Below are positions 13,742-23,278 of a stretch of DNA of 64,000 nt, in pieces. Source of the stretch: Deinococcus sp. HSC-46F16 (GTDB taxonomy: Bacteria > Deinococcota > Deinococci > Deinococcales > Deinococcaceae). The stretch's first letter is position 1. Each line of letters opens with the position of its first letter. The position numbers and the translations under genes are program-made. The notes under the pieces are model-generated. The model worked only from the letters and a program-made list of their open reading frames with translations. It had not been told where the DNA came from and did no database searches. The stretch is from the NCBI RefSeq assembly GCF_024171495.1, contig NZ_JALJZW010000004.1, forward strand, positions 292,425-356,424, in the 5' to 3' direction.

Positions 13742-13751
13742 GAATGACGCG

Positions 13752-13757
13752 AGTATA
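13752..13757 (-). promoter_or_regulatory. -10 box of the SpoIID-like / LptD-like operon
   Basis: TATACT lies 10 bases before the ATG at 13741, so the predicted leader is only a few bases long. Confidence 0.55.
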
Positions 13758-13806
13758 CGCACCCCCTCCTGTGCCCCGACTGACAGGGACGTGAGAGCAT
13801 GCGGCC

Positions 13807-14961
13807 ATGACAGGCGGGCCAGGGCAGGCGGGACGGGTGTGGGCGCACGTGGGGCAACCTTTCGGGGAGCACGAGTACGACGTGGTCGTCCTGGGAGCCG
13901 GGCGGATGGGCACGGCCTGCGCCCTGTATCTGCGGCGGCTGGCCCCTCATCTGCGCCTGCTGCTCGTCGAGCGCGGCGGCCTCCCCAACGAGGAGGGGGC
14001 GACCATCCTCGCGCCGGGGGTGTGGACCGCCTTCGACGTGCCGCCGGGCCGGGAGGCGGAAGCCCAGTGGACCCACGCCAACCTGTTCGGGGACCCGACC
14101 GCCAAACCTCGCCCCCTCCTGCGCCTGCACGCGGAGGAAGGCCCCGGCCGCGTGCCCACCCGGCCGATGCTCGCCCGCTTCCCGGAGGCCGCGCCCCTCC
14201 TCGACCCGGATACGCTCCCCTGGGCCGAGGTGGACGAGGACGCCTCCACCTATCGCCCCGGCGCGGTGGCGCTGGCCTGCGGGCAGACGGCGGTGCGAGA
14301 GGGAGCCGACCTGCTGCTGAACACGCACGCATGCCTGACGCCTGGCGGCGTGCGCCTCGACCGCCTGACCGTCACGAACACCCACGAGGTCGTCACCCAC
14401 GAGACGCATGACCTCCGCGCCGGGGTCGTGATCGTGGCGATGGGCGCGGATGGCCCAGCCGCCGCCGAGCAGGACCTGGGGATTCACACGGCGCACGGCC
14501 GGGCTTACCGCCAGTTTCCGCGCCTGAACACCCCCAGCGACGACTGGACCCCGGCGCTGCGGGCGGGCGGCCTGACCCTGCGCCCGCAGCACGGCGGCTT
14601 CACGGTGGTCCCGCCCCTGCACCACCGCGATCCCTCCGGCTACGTGCCGCAGGGCGGGCGGCTGACCGGGGTGCCGGTGGGCGTGCGCCGCGAGACCCTG
14701 GAAGACCTCACCCGCCTGATGGACGCCCTGCCCCCCCTGGCGACCGGGGCGCTGGAGATCGGCCGCAGCCTCGCGGACGTGCCCGGCGCGTGGGTGGCCC
14801 TGCCGGACGGCCGGGTGGACGCCCCACCCCGCCACGAGGCGCTGGGCGAAGGGGTCCACCTCCTCCTCGGCGGTCCCCTCGCGGACACGCTGGGGCTGGC
14901 GGTGGCCTATGACCTCGCGGCGCGGGTGACGGGGGTGAGGGAGCGGCCGTGGGCATCCTGA
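13807..14961 (+). CDS. FAD-dependent oxidoreductase (DAO family)
   Basis: The 384-residue protein has the dinucleotide-binding motif VLGAGRMG (residues 29-35) followed by a beta strand ending in ERGG, as in D-amino-acid oxidase/GlcD-like flavoproteins. The C-terminal part has GRSLADVPGAW and GGPLADTLGLAVAYDLA, where the FAD pyrophosphate is normally held. Oxidation of an amine or amino acid is the usual chemistry of the family; the substrate cannot be read from sequence. It is transcribed divergently from the SpoIID-like gene with a 65-base gap. Confidence 0.8.
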   Translation: MTGGPGQAGRVWAHVGQPFGEHEYDVVVLGAGRMGTACALYLRRLAPHLRLLLVERGGLPNEEGATILAPGVWTAFDVPPGREAEAQWTHANLFGDPTAKPRPLLRLHAEEGPGRVPTRPMLARFPEAAPLLDPDTLPWAEVDEDASTYRPGAVALACGQTAVREGADLLLNTHACLTPGGVRLDRLTVTNTHEVVTHETHDLRAGVVIVAMGADGPAAAEQDLGIHTAHGRAYRQFPRLNTPSDDWTPALRAGGLTLRPQHGGFTVVPPLHHRDPSGYVPQGGRLTGVPVGVRRETLEDLTRLMDALPPLATGALEIGRSLADVPGAWVALPDGRVDAPPRHEALGEGVHLLLGGPLADTLGLAVAYDLAARVTGVRERPWAS

Positions 14962-15026
14962 CCCTTTCGCCCCCTCTCCCGGGGTCCTGTCTACCCCGGC
15001 CCGCCTGCGCCGAGGCCGTCCCTCTC

Positions 15027-15032
15027 TATCCT
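15027..15032 (+). promoter_or_regulatory. -10 box of the ilvA leader transcript
   Basis: TATCCT lies 6 bases before an ATG at 15039 that opens a 12-codon frame, the same spacing seen before leaderless genes in this window. The ilvA start itself is about 150 bases further on. Confidence 0.45.
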
Positions 15033-15038
15033 GGAGGC

Positions 15039-15077
15039 ATGTGGGAAGCACGAATTCCGGGAGACGGCGGAGCGTAA
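15039..15077 (+). CDS. candidate leaderless leader peptide upstream of ilvA (12 residues)
   Basis: The short frame encodes Met-Trp-Glu-Ala-Arg-Ile-Pro-Gly-Asp-Gly-Gly-Ala and a TAA stop. Its ATG sits 6 bases after a TATCCT -10 box, which would make it the first codon of the mRNA. It contains one Ile codon, ATT, which is uncommon in this GC-rich genome. Isoleucine is the end product of the pathway begun by ilvA, so ribosome stalling here could sense it. The stop codon lies within a strong hairpin. There is no evidence of translation beyond this arrangement. Confidence 0.4.
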   Translation: MWEARIPGDGGA

Positions 15078-15130
15078 CGCCCCCGGCTTCCGCCGCGCCG
15101 TCCCCACCCGTCCGCGGTGGGGGCGCCCCG
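15063..15130 (+). promoter_or_regulatory. structured leader with competing hairpins before ilvA
   Basis: GACGGC (15063-15068) can pair with GCCGTC (15097-15102), and the internal GGCGGA can instead pair with TCCGCC. Next, CCCCACC (15102-15108) pairs with GGTGGGG (15116-15122). The same G run can also pair with the CCCC that follows, just before GTTT. The overlapping arms suggest alternative folds, as in attenuators. No T-box consensus was found. Confidence 0.4.
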
Positions 15131-15182
15131 TTTCGGCCCCGCAGTCCATGCCGCCCCAGTTCCCCACGTTCCCGGAGGTGCC

Positions 15183-16733
<1,551 letters not shown>

Positions 16734-16743
16734 CGGCCCGCCC

Positions 16744-17706
16744 TCACGGCAGCGTCAGCACCCGCACGTTGCCGTCCCGCGCACTCAGGTAGGCCACCTT
16801 CTTTCCGTCCGGGCTGACCGACCAGTCCCCCTGCCGCACCTGATCGCCGAGGTCGCCCAGCGTGCGCCACGCATTGGTCCCCACGTTGTACTCCCGCAGG
16901 ACGTGCGGGCCGCCGTTCGGGTCCAGCGGGATCAGCAGCAGGCGGCGGGCGTCGCGCCAGCGGTACGAGCCGAAGGCGTTCAGTTTCCGCGCCGCCCCGC
17001 CCGCCGTGGGCCGCACCCACAGGCCGTTGCGGGCCGCCGAGTCGAAGGCCACGGAGTACGTCACCCACGCCCCGTCCGGGCTGAGGCTGACCCCCCGGAA
17101 CGACAGCGCTGAGGCCAGCGTGCGCCGCGCCCCGGTGCGGGTGTCCAGCGTGAAGAGGTCGCGGTCCCGCGCCGCCGCCGCACTCTTGCCGCTGAGCAGC
17201 AGCGTCGTCTCGTTCAGCCAGCCGCTGATGCCCCCACCGTACAGGGTGGCAACCTGCCGGGGCGAGCCGAACACGTCGGCCACGAACACGCGGGTGGCCC
17301 GGCGGTCGAAATTGCCGGTCGTGTCGCTGCGGGTGTAGGCCAGCCGGTTCTCCGAGCGGGTCCACGTCACGTCCGCCCCGCGCGTGGGCAGGGTAAAACG
17401 GCGGCGGTCGGCCAGCCGCTCCAGCGTGGTGGTGTCCCCCGTCCCCGGCCGCACGACCCAGAGCAACCGGGGCGAGAAGAACGCCACCGAGGAAAAGCGC
17501 CGGGTGACCTCTCCCCCGTTCGCCGACACCTGATAGATGCCGGTCGTGGGGCGGGCCGGGGGGCCGTCCAGAACCATCAGGTTCCGCGAGTCCGGCGTCC
17601 ACACCGCGCCGGGGCAGCAGGTGCCACTCAGGACCGCTTTGGAGGGGAGGGTGGCCGCGAGCGCGGGCGCACCCAGGGCGAGGGCCAAGGCCACAGCCTT
17701 CTTCAC
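16744..17706 (-). CDS. exported TolB/WD40-like beta-propeller protein
   Basis: The 320-residue protein starts with a signal peptide (KKAVALALALGAPALA) and then carries repeated blade motifs such as VWTPDSRNLMVLDG, VSLSPDGAWVTYSV and WSVSPDGKKVAYLSARDG, typical of PD40/TolB propellers. GTG at 17706 overlaps the TGA of the upstream M23 peptidase by 4 bases and has GGGAGGGG upstream, so the two are translationally coupled. It probably works in the cell envelope with the peptidase; no enzymatic residues are apparent. Confidence 0.8.
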   Translation of the reverse strand: MKKAVALALALGAPALAATLPSKAVLSGTCCPGAVWTPDSRNLMVLDGPPARPTTGIYQVSANGGEVTRRFSSVAFFSPRLLWVVRPGTGDTTTLERLADRRRFTLPTRGADVTWTRSENRLAYTRSDTTGNFDRRATRVFVADVFGSPRQVATLYGGGISGWLNETTLLLSGKSAAAARDRDLFTLDTRTGARRTLASALSFRGVSLSPDGAWVTYSVAFDSAARNGLWVRPTAGGAARKLNAFGSYRWRDARRLLLIPLDPNGGPHVLREYNVGTNAWRTLGDLGDQVRQGDWSVSPDGKKVAYLSARDGNVRVLTLP

Positions 17707-18422
17707 CGTGCCCCTCCCGGCGCGGGCGGCCACGGCCGGGCGAATTCGTTGAGGATCGCTCCACCCCGCCGCACCTCCGGCTGCGACTCCGGCGTCTGCC
17801 ATTTGCGCGGCGCGGCGAGGTCGTACTCGTACCCCCGCCCAAAAGATCCCGCCAGCGCCAGCGAGTCCCAGTCGGCGGCGATGTAGGGCAGCGGATTGAA
17901 GAAGCGCTGATGCGAGCGGTCCCGCAGTTCGAGGTGCAGGTGCGGCGCACTCACGCAGGTGAACTGCGAGTCGCCGCTCTCCCCGATCACCTGCCCGCGC
18001 TTCACCTGCTGCCCGACCCGCACGCTGGAGCGCACCCGCAGGTGCCCATACAGGCTGCTGAGATTCCCGGCGTGGTCGATCACCACGTTGTGCGGCGGAC
18101 TGCCGTGCGGGCCGTCCACCTCCGCAACCACTCCATCTCCGATGGCCCGGACCGGGGTGCCGCACGGAGCACTGAAGTCCAGCCCTGCATGTAGCCCCTG
18201 GAGGTTGCCGTAAGTGCTGCGGCGCTGGCGGTAGGCCCCGGTCGTGTTGCCGTACCCCTGCCCCAGCAGCCAGGTGTCCGGCCCCGGCGGCCCCGCGAAG
18301 GGCAGGCCGAACTGCCGCGCGGGCTTGGCAATCGCGCTGTCGGGAAGGGCAGGCGCGTAGTGGGCCAGGGCCACCGCCGACGCGGCCAGGAGTCCCCCCG
18401 CCATCACGGTTCTGAGTCGCAT
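17703..18422 (-). CDS. M23-family peptidase (LytM domain), exported
   Basis: The 239-residue protein has a signal peptide or anchor (about residues 5-24) and a LytM/M23 zinc peptidase domain. The zinc and catalytic residues are present: His78 and Asp82 in HAGLDFSAP, and His161 and His163 in PHLHLELRD, so it should be active rather than a degenerate LytM. It is expected to cut peptide cross-bridges of the cell wall. It is the first gene of a two-gene operon with the propeller protein and overlaps it by 4 bases. Confidence 0.88.
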   Translation of the reverse strand: MRLRTVMAGGLLAASAVALAHYAPALPDSAIAKPARQFGLPFAGPPGPDTWLLGQGYGNTTGAYRQRRSTYGNLQGLHAGLDFSAPCGTPVRAIGDGVVAEVDGPHGSPPHNVVIDHAGNLSSLYGHLRVRSSVRVGQQVKRGQVIGESGDSQFTCVSAPHLHLELRDRSHQRFFNPLPYIAADWDSLALAGSFGRGYEYDLAAPRKWQTPESQPEVRRGGAILNEFARPWPPAPGGAR

Positions 18423-18487
18423 GGCCGATGCTGCCCCGGCGTGGGCGCCGGGACGGTGCCGGGGCTTACAGGGAGGGGGTCAGCCCG

Positions 18488-19288
<801 letters not shown>

Positions 19289-19294
19289 GGGGGC

Positions 19295-19326
19295 AGCGTA
19301 GCGCGTGGGCGCGGCCGCCCTACACT
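19295..19326. promoter_or_regulatory. divergent leaderless promoters for the crotonase-family gene and ruvX
   Basis: Minus strand TACGCT (19295-19300) lies 6 bases before the ATG at 19288. Plus strand TACACT (19321-19326) lies 7 bases before the GTG at 19334. Confidence 0.6.
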
Positions 19327-19333
19327 GACCCGC

Positions 19334-19720
19334 GTGGCGTCCCCGTCCCTTCCCACCATCCTCGCGCTGGACGTGAGCAAGTCCCGCATCGGCTTCGCGG
19401 TCAACGCCGGGCGCCTCGCCTTCGGACGCGGCAGCGTGGACCGCAAACGGCTGCCGCTGGACCTCAAGGCCGTCCGCCTCAAGGTCGAGGAGACGCGCGC
19501 GGAACTGCTGCTGCTGGGCCTGCCCCTCCGCACCGACGGTGCGCCGAGCCCCTCTGCCGACCGGGTGCGGGCCTTTGGTCGGGTGCTGGAGGACAAGGGC
19601 TACCGGGTCGCCTACCAGGATGAACGCTTCTCGACCCAGCGGGCACGGGCGCTGGGCGCAGCCGACGAGGACGAGGCGGCAGCGGTGGAGATTCTGCAGC
19701 TGTACCTACTCGGGACCTAA
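19334..19720 (+). CDS. ruvX: RuvX/YqgF-family RNase H-like nuclease
   Basis: The 128-residue protein belongs to the YqgF/RuvX family, implicated in 16S rRNA 5' processing and proposed as a Holliday junction resolvase. The first strand reads LALDVSKSRIGFAV with the acidic active-site Asp13, and YQDERFST carries the conserved DER-x-ST motif. The GTG start at 19334 is set by the -10 box 7 bases upstream; there is no Shine-Dalgarno sequence. The family's usual length is about 135-150, so this is slightly short but complete. Confidence 0.85.
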   Translation: MASPSLPTILALDVSKSRIGFAVNAGRLAFGRGSVDRKRLPLDLKAVRLKVEETRAELLLLGLPLRTDGAPSPSADRVRAFGRVLEDKGYRVAYQDERFSTQRARALGAADEDEAAAVEILQLYLLGT

Positions 19721-20051
19721 GAGCACCACCCCTACCCTACCGGCAGCAGAACTTGAGCCGCATGACTGTGCTACGACACTGCACTTCCTCCTAGAGTATG
19801 CCCCCCTCGCATGCAGGACCTAGCAAAGCTCTTCCCGATAAATGAGGACATGGTTAAGCAACCGTTAGCCCGGACGTCGCTCATATAACTCGGCCCCGGA
19901 TGTCGGCCGTTGCAGACCATGAATCAGCAAAGTGCGACTGGGCCGAAAGTGCCGTGCATGTATTCGGGATTCGGTGAGAAGAGTAGGCCGAAGCTGACGA
20001 AAACCTTACAGTGATGGGGATGTTATTCCCGTATCTGGCGCAGAAATCTTG
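19721..20051. other. noncoding stretch with lower GC upstream of the large lipoprotein
   Basis: Together with the promoter and leader that follow, this forms a 517-base gap between ruvX and the lipoprotein gene. Its base composition is clearly less GC-rich than the neighbours. I see no convincing frame; a 115-codon minus-strand frame at 19881-20228 has no homology-like features and crosses the promoter. It may hold regulatory sites or be a remnant of lost DNA. Confidence 0.5.
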
Positions 20052-20080
20052 TTGACACCCCTCAGGGGCGTCCATATACT
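20052..20080 (+). promoter_or_regulatory. near-consensus promoter with a palindrome in the spacer
   Basis: TTGACA (20052-20057) and TATACT (20075-20080) are 17 bases apart, the best promoter in the window. The spacer contains the perfect inverted repeat CCCCTCAGGGG (20058-20068), placed where a repressor would block polymerase. The leader to the ATG is about 150 bases. Confidence 0.8.
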
Positions 20081-20209
20081 CGCCATAGGATTCACATCCT
20101 GGCCTAACTTGGGCGGTGGCCTGAGCAGGGGACGCGAGCGGGCAGGAAACTAGGCAACTGGACCCGCACAACTTCTCCCACGTCTCTGACGTCACGCTCA
20201 TGAGGGCTC

Positions 20210-20233
20210 TGAGAGCTCCGGCTCTCACGGAGG
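20210..20233 (+). promoter_or_regulatory. RBS-proximal hairpin and Shine-Dalgarno of the large lipoprotein
   Basis: TGAGAGC (20210-20216) and GCTCTCA (20221-20227) form a 7-bp stem closed by a C(TCCG)G loop of the stable UNCG type. One base later comes GGAGG (20229-20233), 4 bases before the ATG. The stem leaves the Shine-Dalgarno sequence free and could protect the mRNA 5' region or time translation. Confidence 0.5.
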
Positions 20234-20237
20234 ACGT

Positions 20238-23150
20238 ATGAATAAGAACATCGCTTTGCTGGCTCTCACGGGTGTGCTGACCTTGGCGTCGTGCGGCACT
20301 GGCCCTGGCACCGACCAGCCCAGTGGTCCCGTCGTGACGACCCGTACGCTGACGGTCAACCTCGGCGGCGGCGTCACCCAGGCTCCCATCACCGTTTCGA
20401 ACGGCACCACCTCGAACACTTACACGGTGACCAACGGGCAGGTTATTCCCAACCTCGCCAGCGGCACCTACACCGTGACGGCGGGCAGCGTCAATGGTTA
20501 CACCGCGCCCAATACCCAGACCGTCAACCTGACCTCCGGTAACGGCACGGTCACGCTGACCTACTCACCGGTTCAGGTTGTCCCCCCGACCCCCGGTACC
20601 AACAGCATCACCATTACCTCGCCCACCCAGGGCGCCAACGCCACTGTCGGTCAGGCCATTCAGGTTAACTACACGACCTCGGCTGCCCTGACCAACGTGA
20701 CTTGCACGGTCGCCGCAGGCGGCACCACCAGCACCCCTGCCAACGCCAGCAACAGCAGCAGTGGCGGCTTCTGCACCGTGACCCCCACGGCGGCGGGCAG
20801 CAACACCATCACCGTGACCGGCACCGACGCCCAGGGCCGCACTGTGACCCAGCAGGTCGTCGTAAACGCCGTCGCCGCGCAGACCTCCACGCCCAGCAAC
20901 ATCGTCTTCGACCCCGCTCAGGAACTGACCCTGACGAGCGAAGGCATCGTGCGCGACGCGATGAATGGCTGGCGCCGCATCGGCCAGGGCGTGAGCACCC
21001 CCACCGCTCCTGACACCAACGTGGATGTGTACGTCAAGGGCACCATCAACGTGACCTACCGTGGCGCTGCGGCTGGTCAGAAGGTCGACATCATTCTGGC
21101 CCGCACCACCGGCACCGACGTGCCCAGCAACGACCAGATTCAGGCGGGCGACGTGCTGCGTTCGGTCGTCTCGACTGGCGCTGACGTAACCGCCGTGTAC
21201 GACAGCCGTCGCCTCGCCGAGTTTGAGGCCGTGCGCCAGTGGCTGGTCTTCCGCGTCAACGGTACGGTCGTCTCCTTCCAGCCGGTCATTACCGACAACC
21301 GTGGCCCGGAGCAGCCTGACCCCGAGTTCAACGGCGTCAGCAACGCTTTCTCCAACCTGCTGCGCAACTTCCAGGGCTCGGGCATCAACTACGCGCGTGG
21401 TGACATCAACGTGTTCACCACCAACCCCAGCCTCCAGGACCGCGAATTCGGTCAGGCGCCCCTGGGTGCCTCCTTCGTGCAGCGCCGTCCCGCTGGCTTT
21501 GAGAGCATCCGCTACTACCTCGTGCCCGAAACGGCCTTCAACAACAAGGGGCTCGCCGACAGCGACGAGATGCGCCGCGCCGAGGCCATCAAGCAGGCCG
21601 CGACCATCCGCACGGCCCCCATCCTCGAGCCGGGTGACCGTGCGGCCGCCTTCAACAGCCTGATTGGCTCGGGCAGCCAGACCGCCGCAACCGTGCGTGC
21701 GCTGGACAACATCAACTACCGCATCTACGCGATCTCGCGTGACCAACTCGGCAACGAGACGGCCAGCGCCAGCTTCGAGACCATCCGCTTCGACAACGTC
21801 GGCCCCAGCTTTACCGGCAGCGTCCTGCGTGATGTGAGCGACCTGCCTTTCCCCTCGCTGACCCCCGAGGTCTGCCTCAGCGACATTGCCAGCGTGAACC
21901 TGGGCGGCTTTGCCGACAACGCGGGCGGAATCGGCTTTGCGACGGGCACGAACGCCCCGACCTTCACGATCGGCGGGATCGTCCTCAACCCCAATGGCGT
22001 CGCGGCGACCACCTTCGACACCAACCGCCTGGCGGACGGCAACTACCGCGTCCTGTCCAGCAACTTCACCGACGCGTTGGGTAACCCCCCGGCCAACAAC
22101 GTCGAGAACCCCCTGGTCACCATCGATAACACCGATCCCACCGCCAACTTCAACCGCCCCGTCAACCTGGGCGTTGTCGAGAGCGGAGAGCGGGTTTCCG
22201 TCGAGGCTCGGACCAGCGATACGGGCTGCGGCGTGCACGAAGTGCGTCTGTTCTGGGACAGCAACACCACGGGCGCGACCGACGCGACCACCCTTCCCAC
22301 CATCGGTCACCCGGTGCAGTTCGCTCGCAGCGCAACTTCCACCACCCGTCAGGAGACCCTGAACCTGAACGCGGGCTGGAACGCCCTGCAAGTGCCGAAC
22401 CTGCGCTCGACCGTGCAACTGCGTGCGCTGGTCGTTGACCGCGCCGGTAACGCCACCATCGCCAGCACCCCGCTGACGATCGAGGCGAAGGGGCTGACTG
22501 GTGCTCAGCTCCCCGGTGGCACCAACACCTCGCGTCCTACGCTGGGCAACTCGGACGGCTACCGCGTGGGTGAAGCGATCAACTTGGCCGCCAACACCAA
22601 CCTGATTGCACCGGTCGCGGCCAACGGTACGACCCTGATCCCGAACTTTGGTGGCAACAGCCTGCTGAACAACCGCCTGTCGCTCAGCTCGGTCGGCACC
22701 TTCACCACCAACTCGGGTGGACCCACCAACTCCGAGAACATCCGTGAAGTCAGCGACTACGGCCGCTTTGACAACACCCTGTGGACCACCATCCGCAACT
22801 ACGTGCTCACGAACGACCCCACGCTGACCACCAACCGTAACCTGGATGCCGGTCAGCTCCGCACCCAGCGTGCGCAGAACTGGAACGTGCGTGCGCCGTG
22901 GATCTACATCACTGACAGCACCACGCCCGACAACAAGCAGCTCTACACGGCCGACAGCGACCTGCTGAACGACTACTACTGGTTCCGCACCTTCGGGACC
23001 ACCGACCGGCCCACGCCCGTCTTCGACGCCGGTGTGGACGTGCGGAACACGACCTTCGCACCCATCCGCTTCACCTACGATCAGTTCAACAAGATCGTGG
23101 CGGACACCGCAGGGGCCTACAGCTTCCTGGGCGAAGAGGTCCAGCGCTAA
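20238..23150 (+). CDS. large Ser/Thr/Asn-rich surface lipoprotein with Ig-like segments
   Basis: The 970-residue protein starts with a lipoprotein signal ending LTLASC (Cys19). Residues about 40-110 resemble a PEGA/Ig-like beta domain (IPNLASGTYTVTAGSVNG), 120-215 a second beta domain, and later parts contain Big-like strands (ITIDNTDP-type and VEARTSDTGCGVHEVRLF). It is rich in Asn, Thr and Ser and very poor in Lys. Codon choice differs from its neighbours, with many GGT, CGT and GCT codons, which together with the near-consensus promoter points to high expression. It is probably an abundant outer-surface protein. I do not recognise a named family; the role could be structural or adhesive. 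Confidence 0.8.
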   Translation: MNKNIALLALTGVLTLASCGTGPGTDQPSGPVVTTRTLTVNLGGGVTQAPITVSNGTTSNTYTVTNGQVIPNLASGTYTVTAGSVNGYTAPNTQTVNLTSGNGTVTLTYSPVQVVPPTPGTNSITITSPTQGANATVGQAIQVNYTTSAALTNVTCTVAAGGTTSTPANASNSSSGGFCTVTPTAAGSNTITVTGTDAQGRTVTQQVVVNAVAAQTSTPSNIVFDPAQELTLTSEGIVRDAMNGWRRIGQGVSTPTAPDTNVDVYVKGTINVTYRGAAAGQKVDIILARTTGTDVPSNDQIQAGDVLRSVVSTGADVTAVYDSRRLAEFEAVRQWLVFRVNGTVVSFQPVITDNRGPEQPDPEFNGVSNAFSNLLRNFQGSGINYARGDINVFTTNPSLQDREFGQAPLGASFVQRRPAGFESIRYYLVPETAFNNKGLADSDEMRRAEAIKQAATIRTAPILEPGDRAAAFNSLIGSGSQTAATVRALDNINYRIYAISRDQLGNETASASFETIRFDNVGPSFTGSVLRDVSDLPFPSLTPEVCLSDIASVNLGGFADNAGGIGFATGTNAPTFTIGGIVLNPNGVAATTFDTNRLADGNYRVLSSNFTDALGNPPANNVENPLVTIDNTDPTANFNRPVNLGVVESGERVSVEARTSDTGCGVHEVRLFWDSNTTGATDATTLPTIGHPVQFARSATSTTRQETLNLNAGWNALQVPNLRSTVQLRALVVDRAGNATIASTPLTIEAKGLTGAQLPGGTNTSRPTLGNSDGYRVGEAINLAANTNLIAPVAANGTTLIPNFGGNSLLNNRLSLSSVGTFTTNSGGPTNSENIREVSDYGRFDNTLWTTIRNYVLTNDPTLTTNRNLDAGQLRTQRAQNWNVRAPWIYITDSTTPDNKQLYTADSDLLNDYYWFRTFGTTDRPTPVFDAGVDVRNTTFAPIRFTYDQFNKIVADTAGAYSFLGEEVQR

Positions 23151-23164
23151 ACCCCCTCACCCAC

Positions 23165-23191
23165 AAAAGGCTCCCTCCGGGGGGCCTTTTT
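23165..23191 (+). terminator. intrinsic terminator of the large lipoprotein gene
   Basis: AAAAGGC (23165-23171) pairs with GCCTTTT (23184-23190) around a C-rich/G-rich inner stem, ending in a run of five T. Confidence 0.8.
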
Positions 23192-23213
23192 CGTGTCTTG
23201 CCCCCGCGCGGGC

Positions 23214-23219
23214 TACACT
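23214..23219 (+). promoter_or_regulatory. probable -10 box of the acyl-CoA synthetase gene
   Basis: TACACT lies 59 bases before the ATG at 23279. Here, unlike neighbouring genes, a leader with a strong GAGGAGG Shine-Dalgarno sequence separates promoter and start. Confidence 0.4.
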
Positions 23220-23278
23220 GAGCGCCCGGTTTCCCTTTCTTTCCACCGCCGCGCGGCATCGCCCGCCGAGGAGGTCCT

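Noticed and set aside
15000..15182. T-box riboswitch upstream of ilvA
   Set aside because: I looked for the T-box sequence around TGGNACCGCG, the AGTA bulge and an Ile specifier loop and did not find them; the leader peptide explanation fits the layout better.
19881..20228. 115-codon minus-strand frame in the gap before the large lipoprotein
   Set aside because: It crosses the near-consensus promoter and leader of that gene, has no ribosome site or leaderless box, and shows no protein-like pattern.
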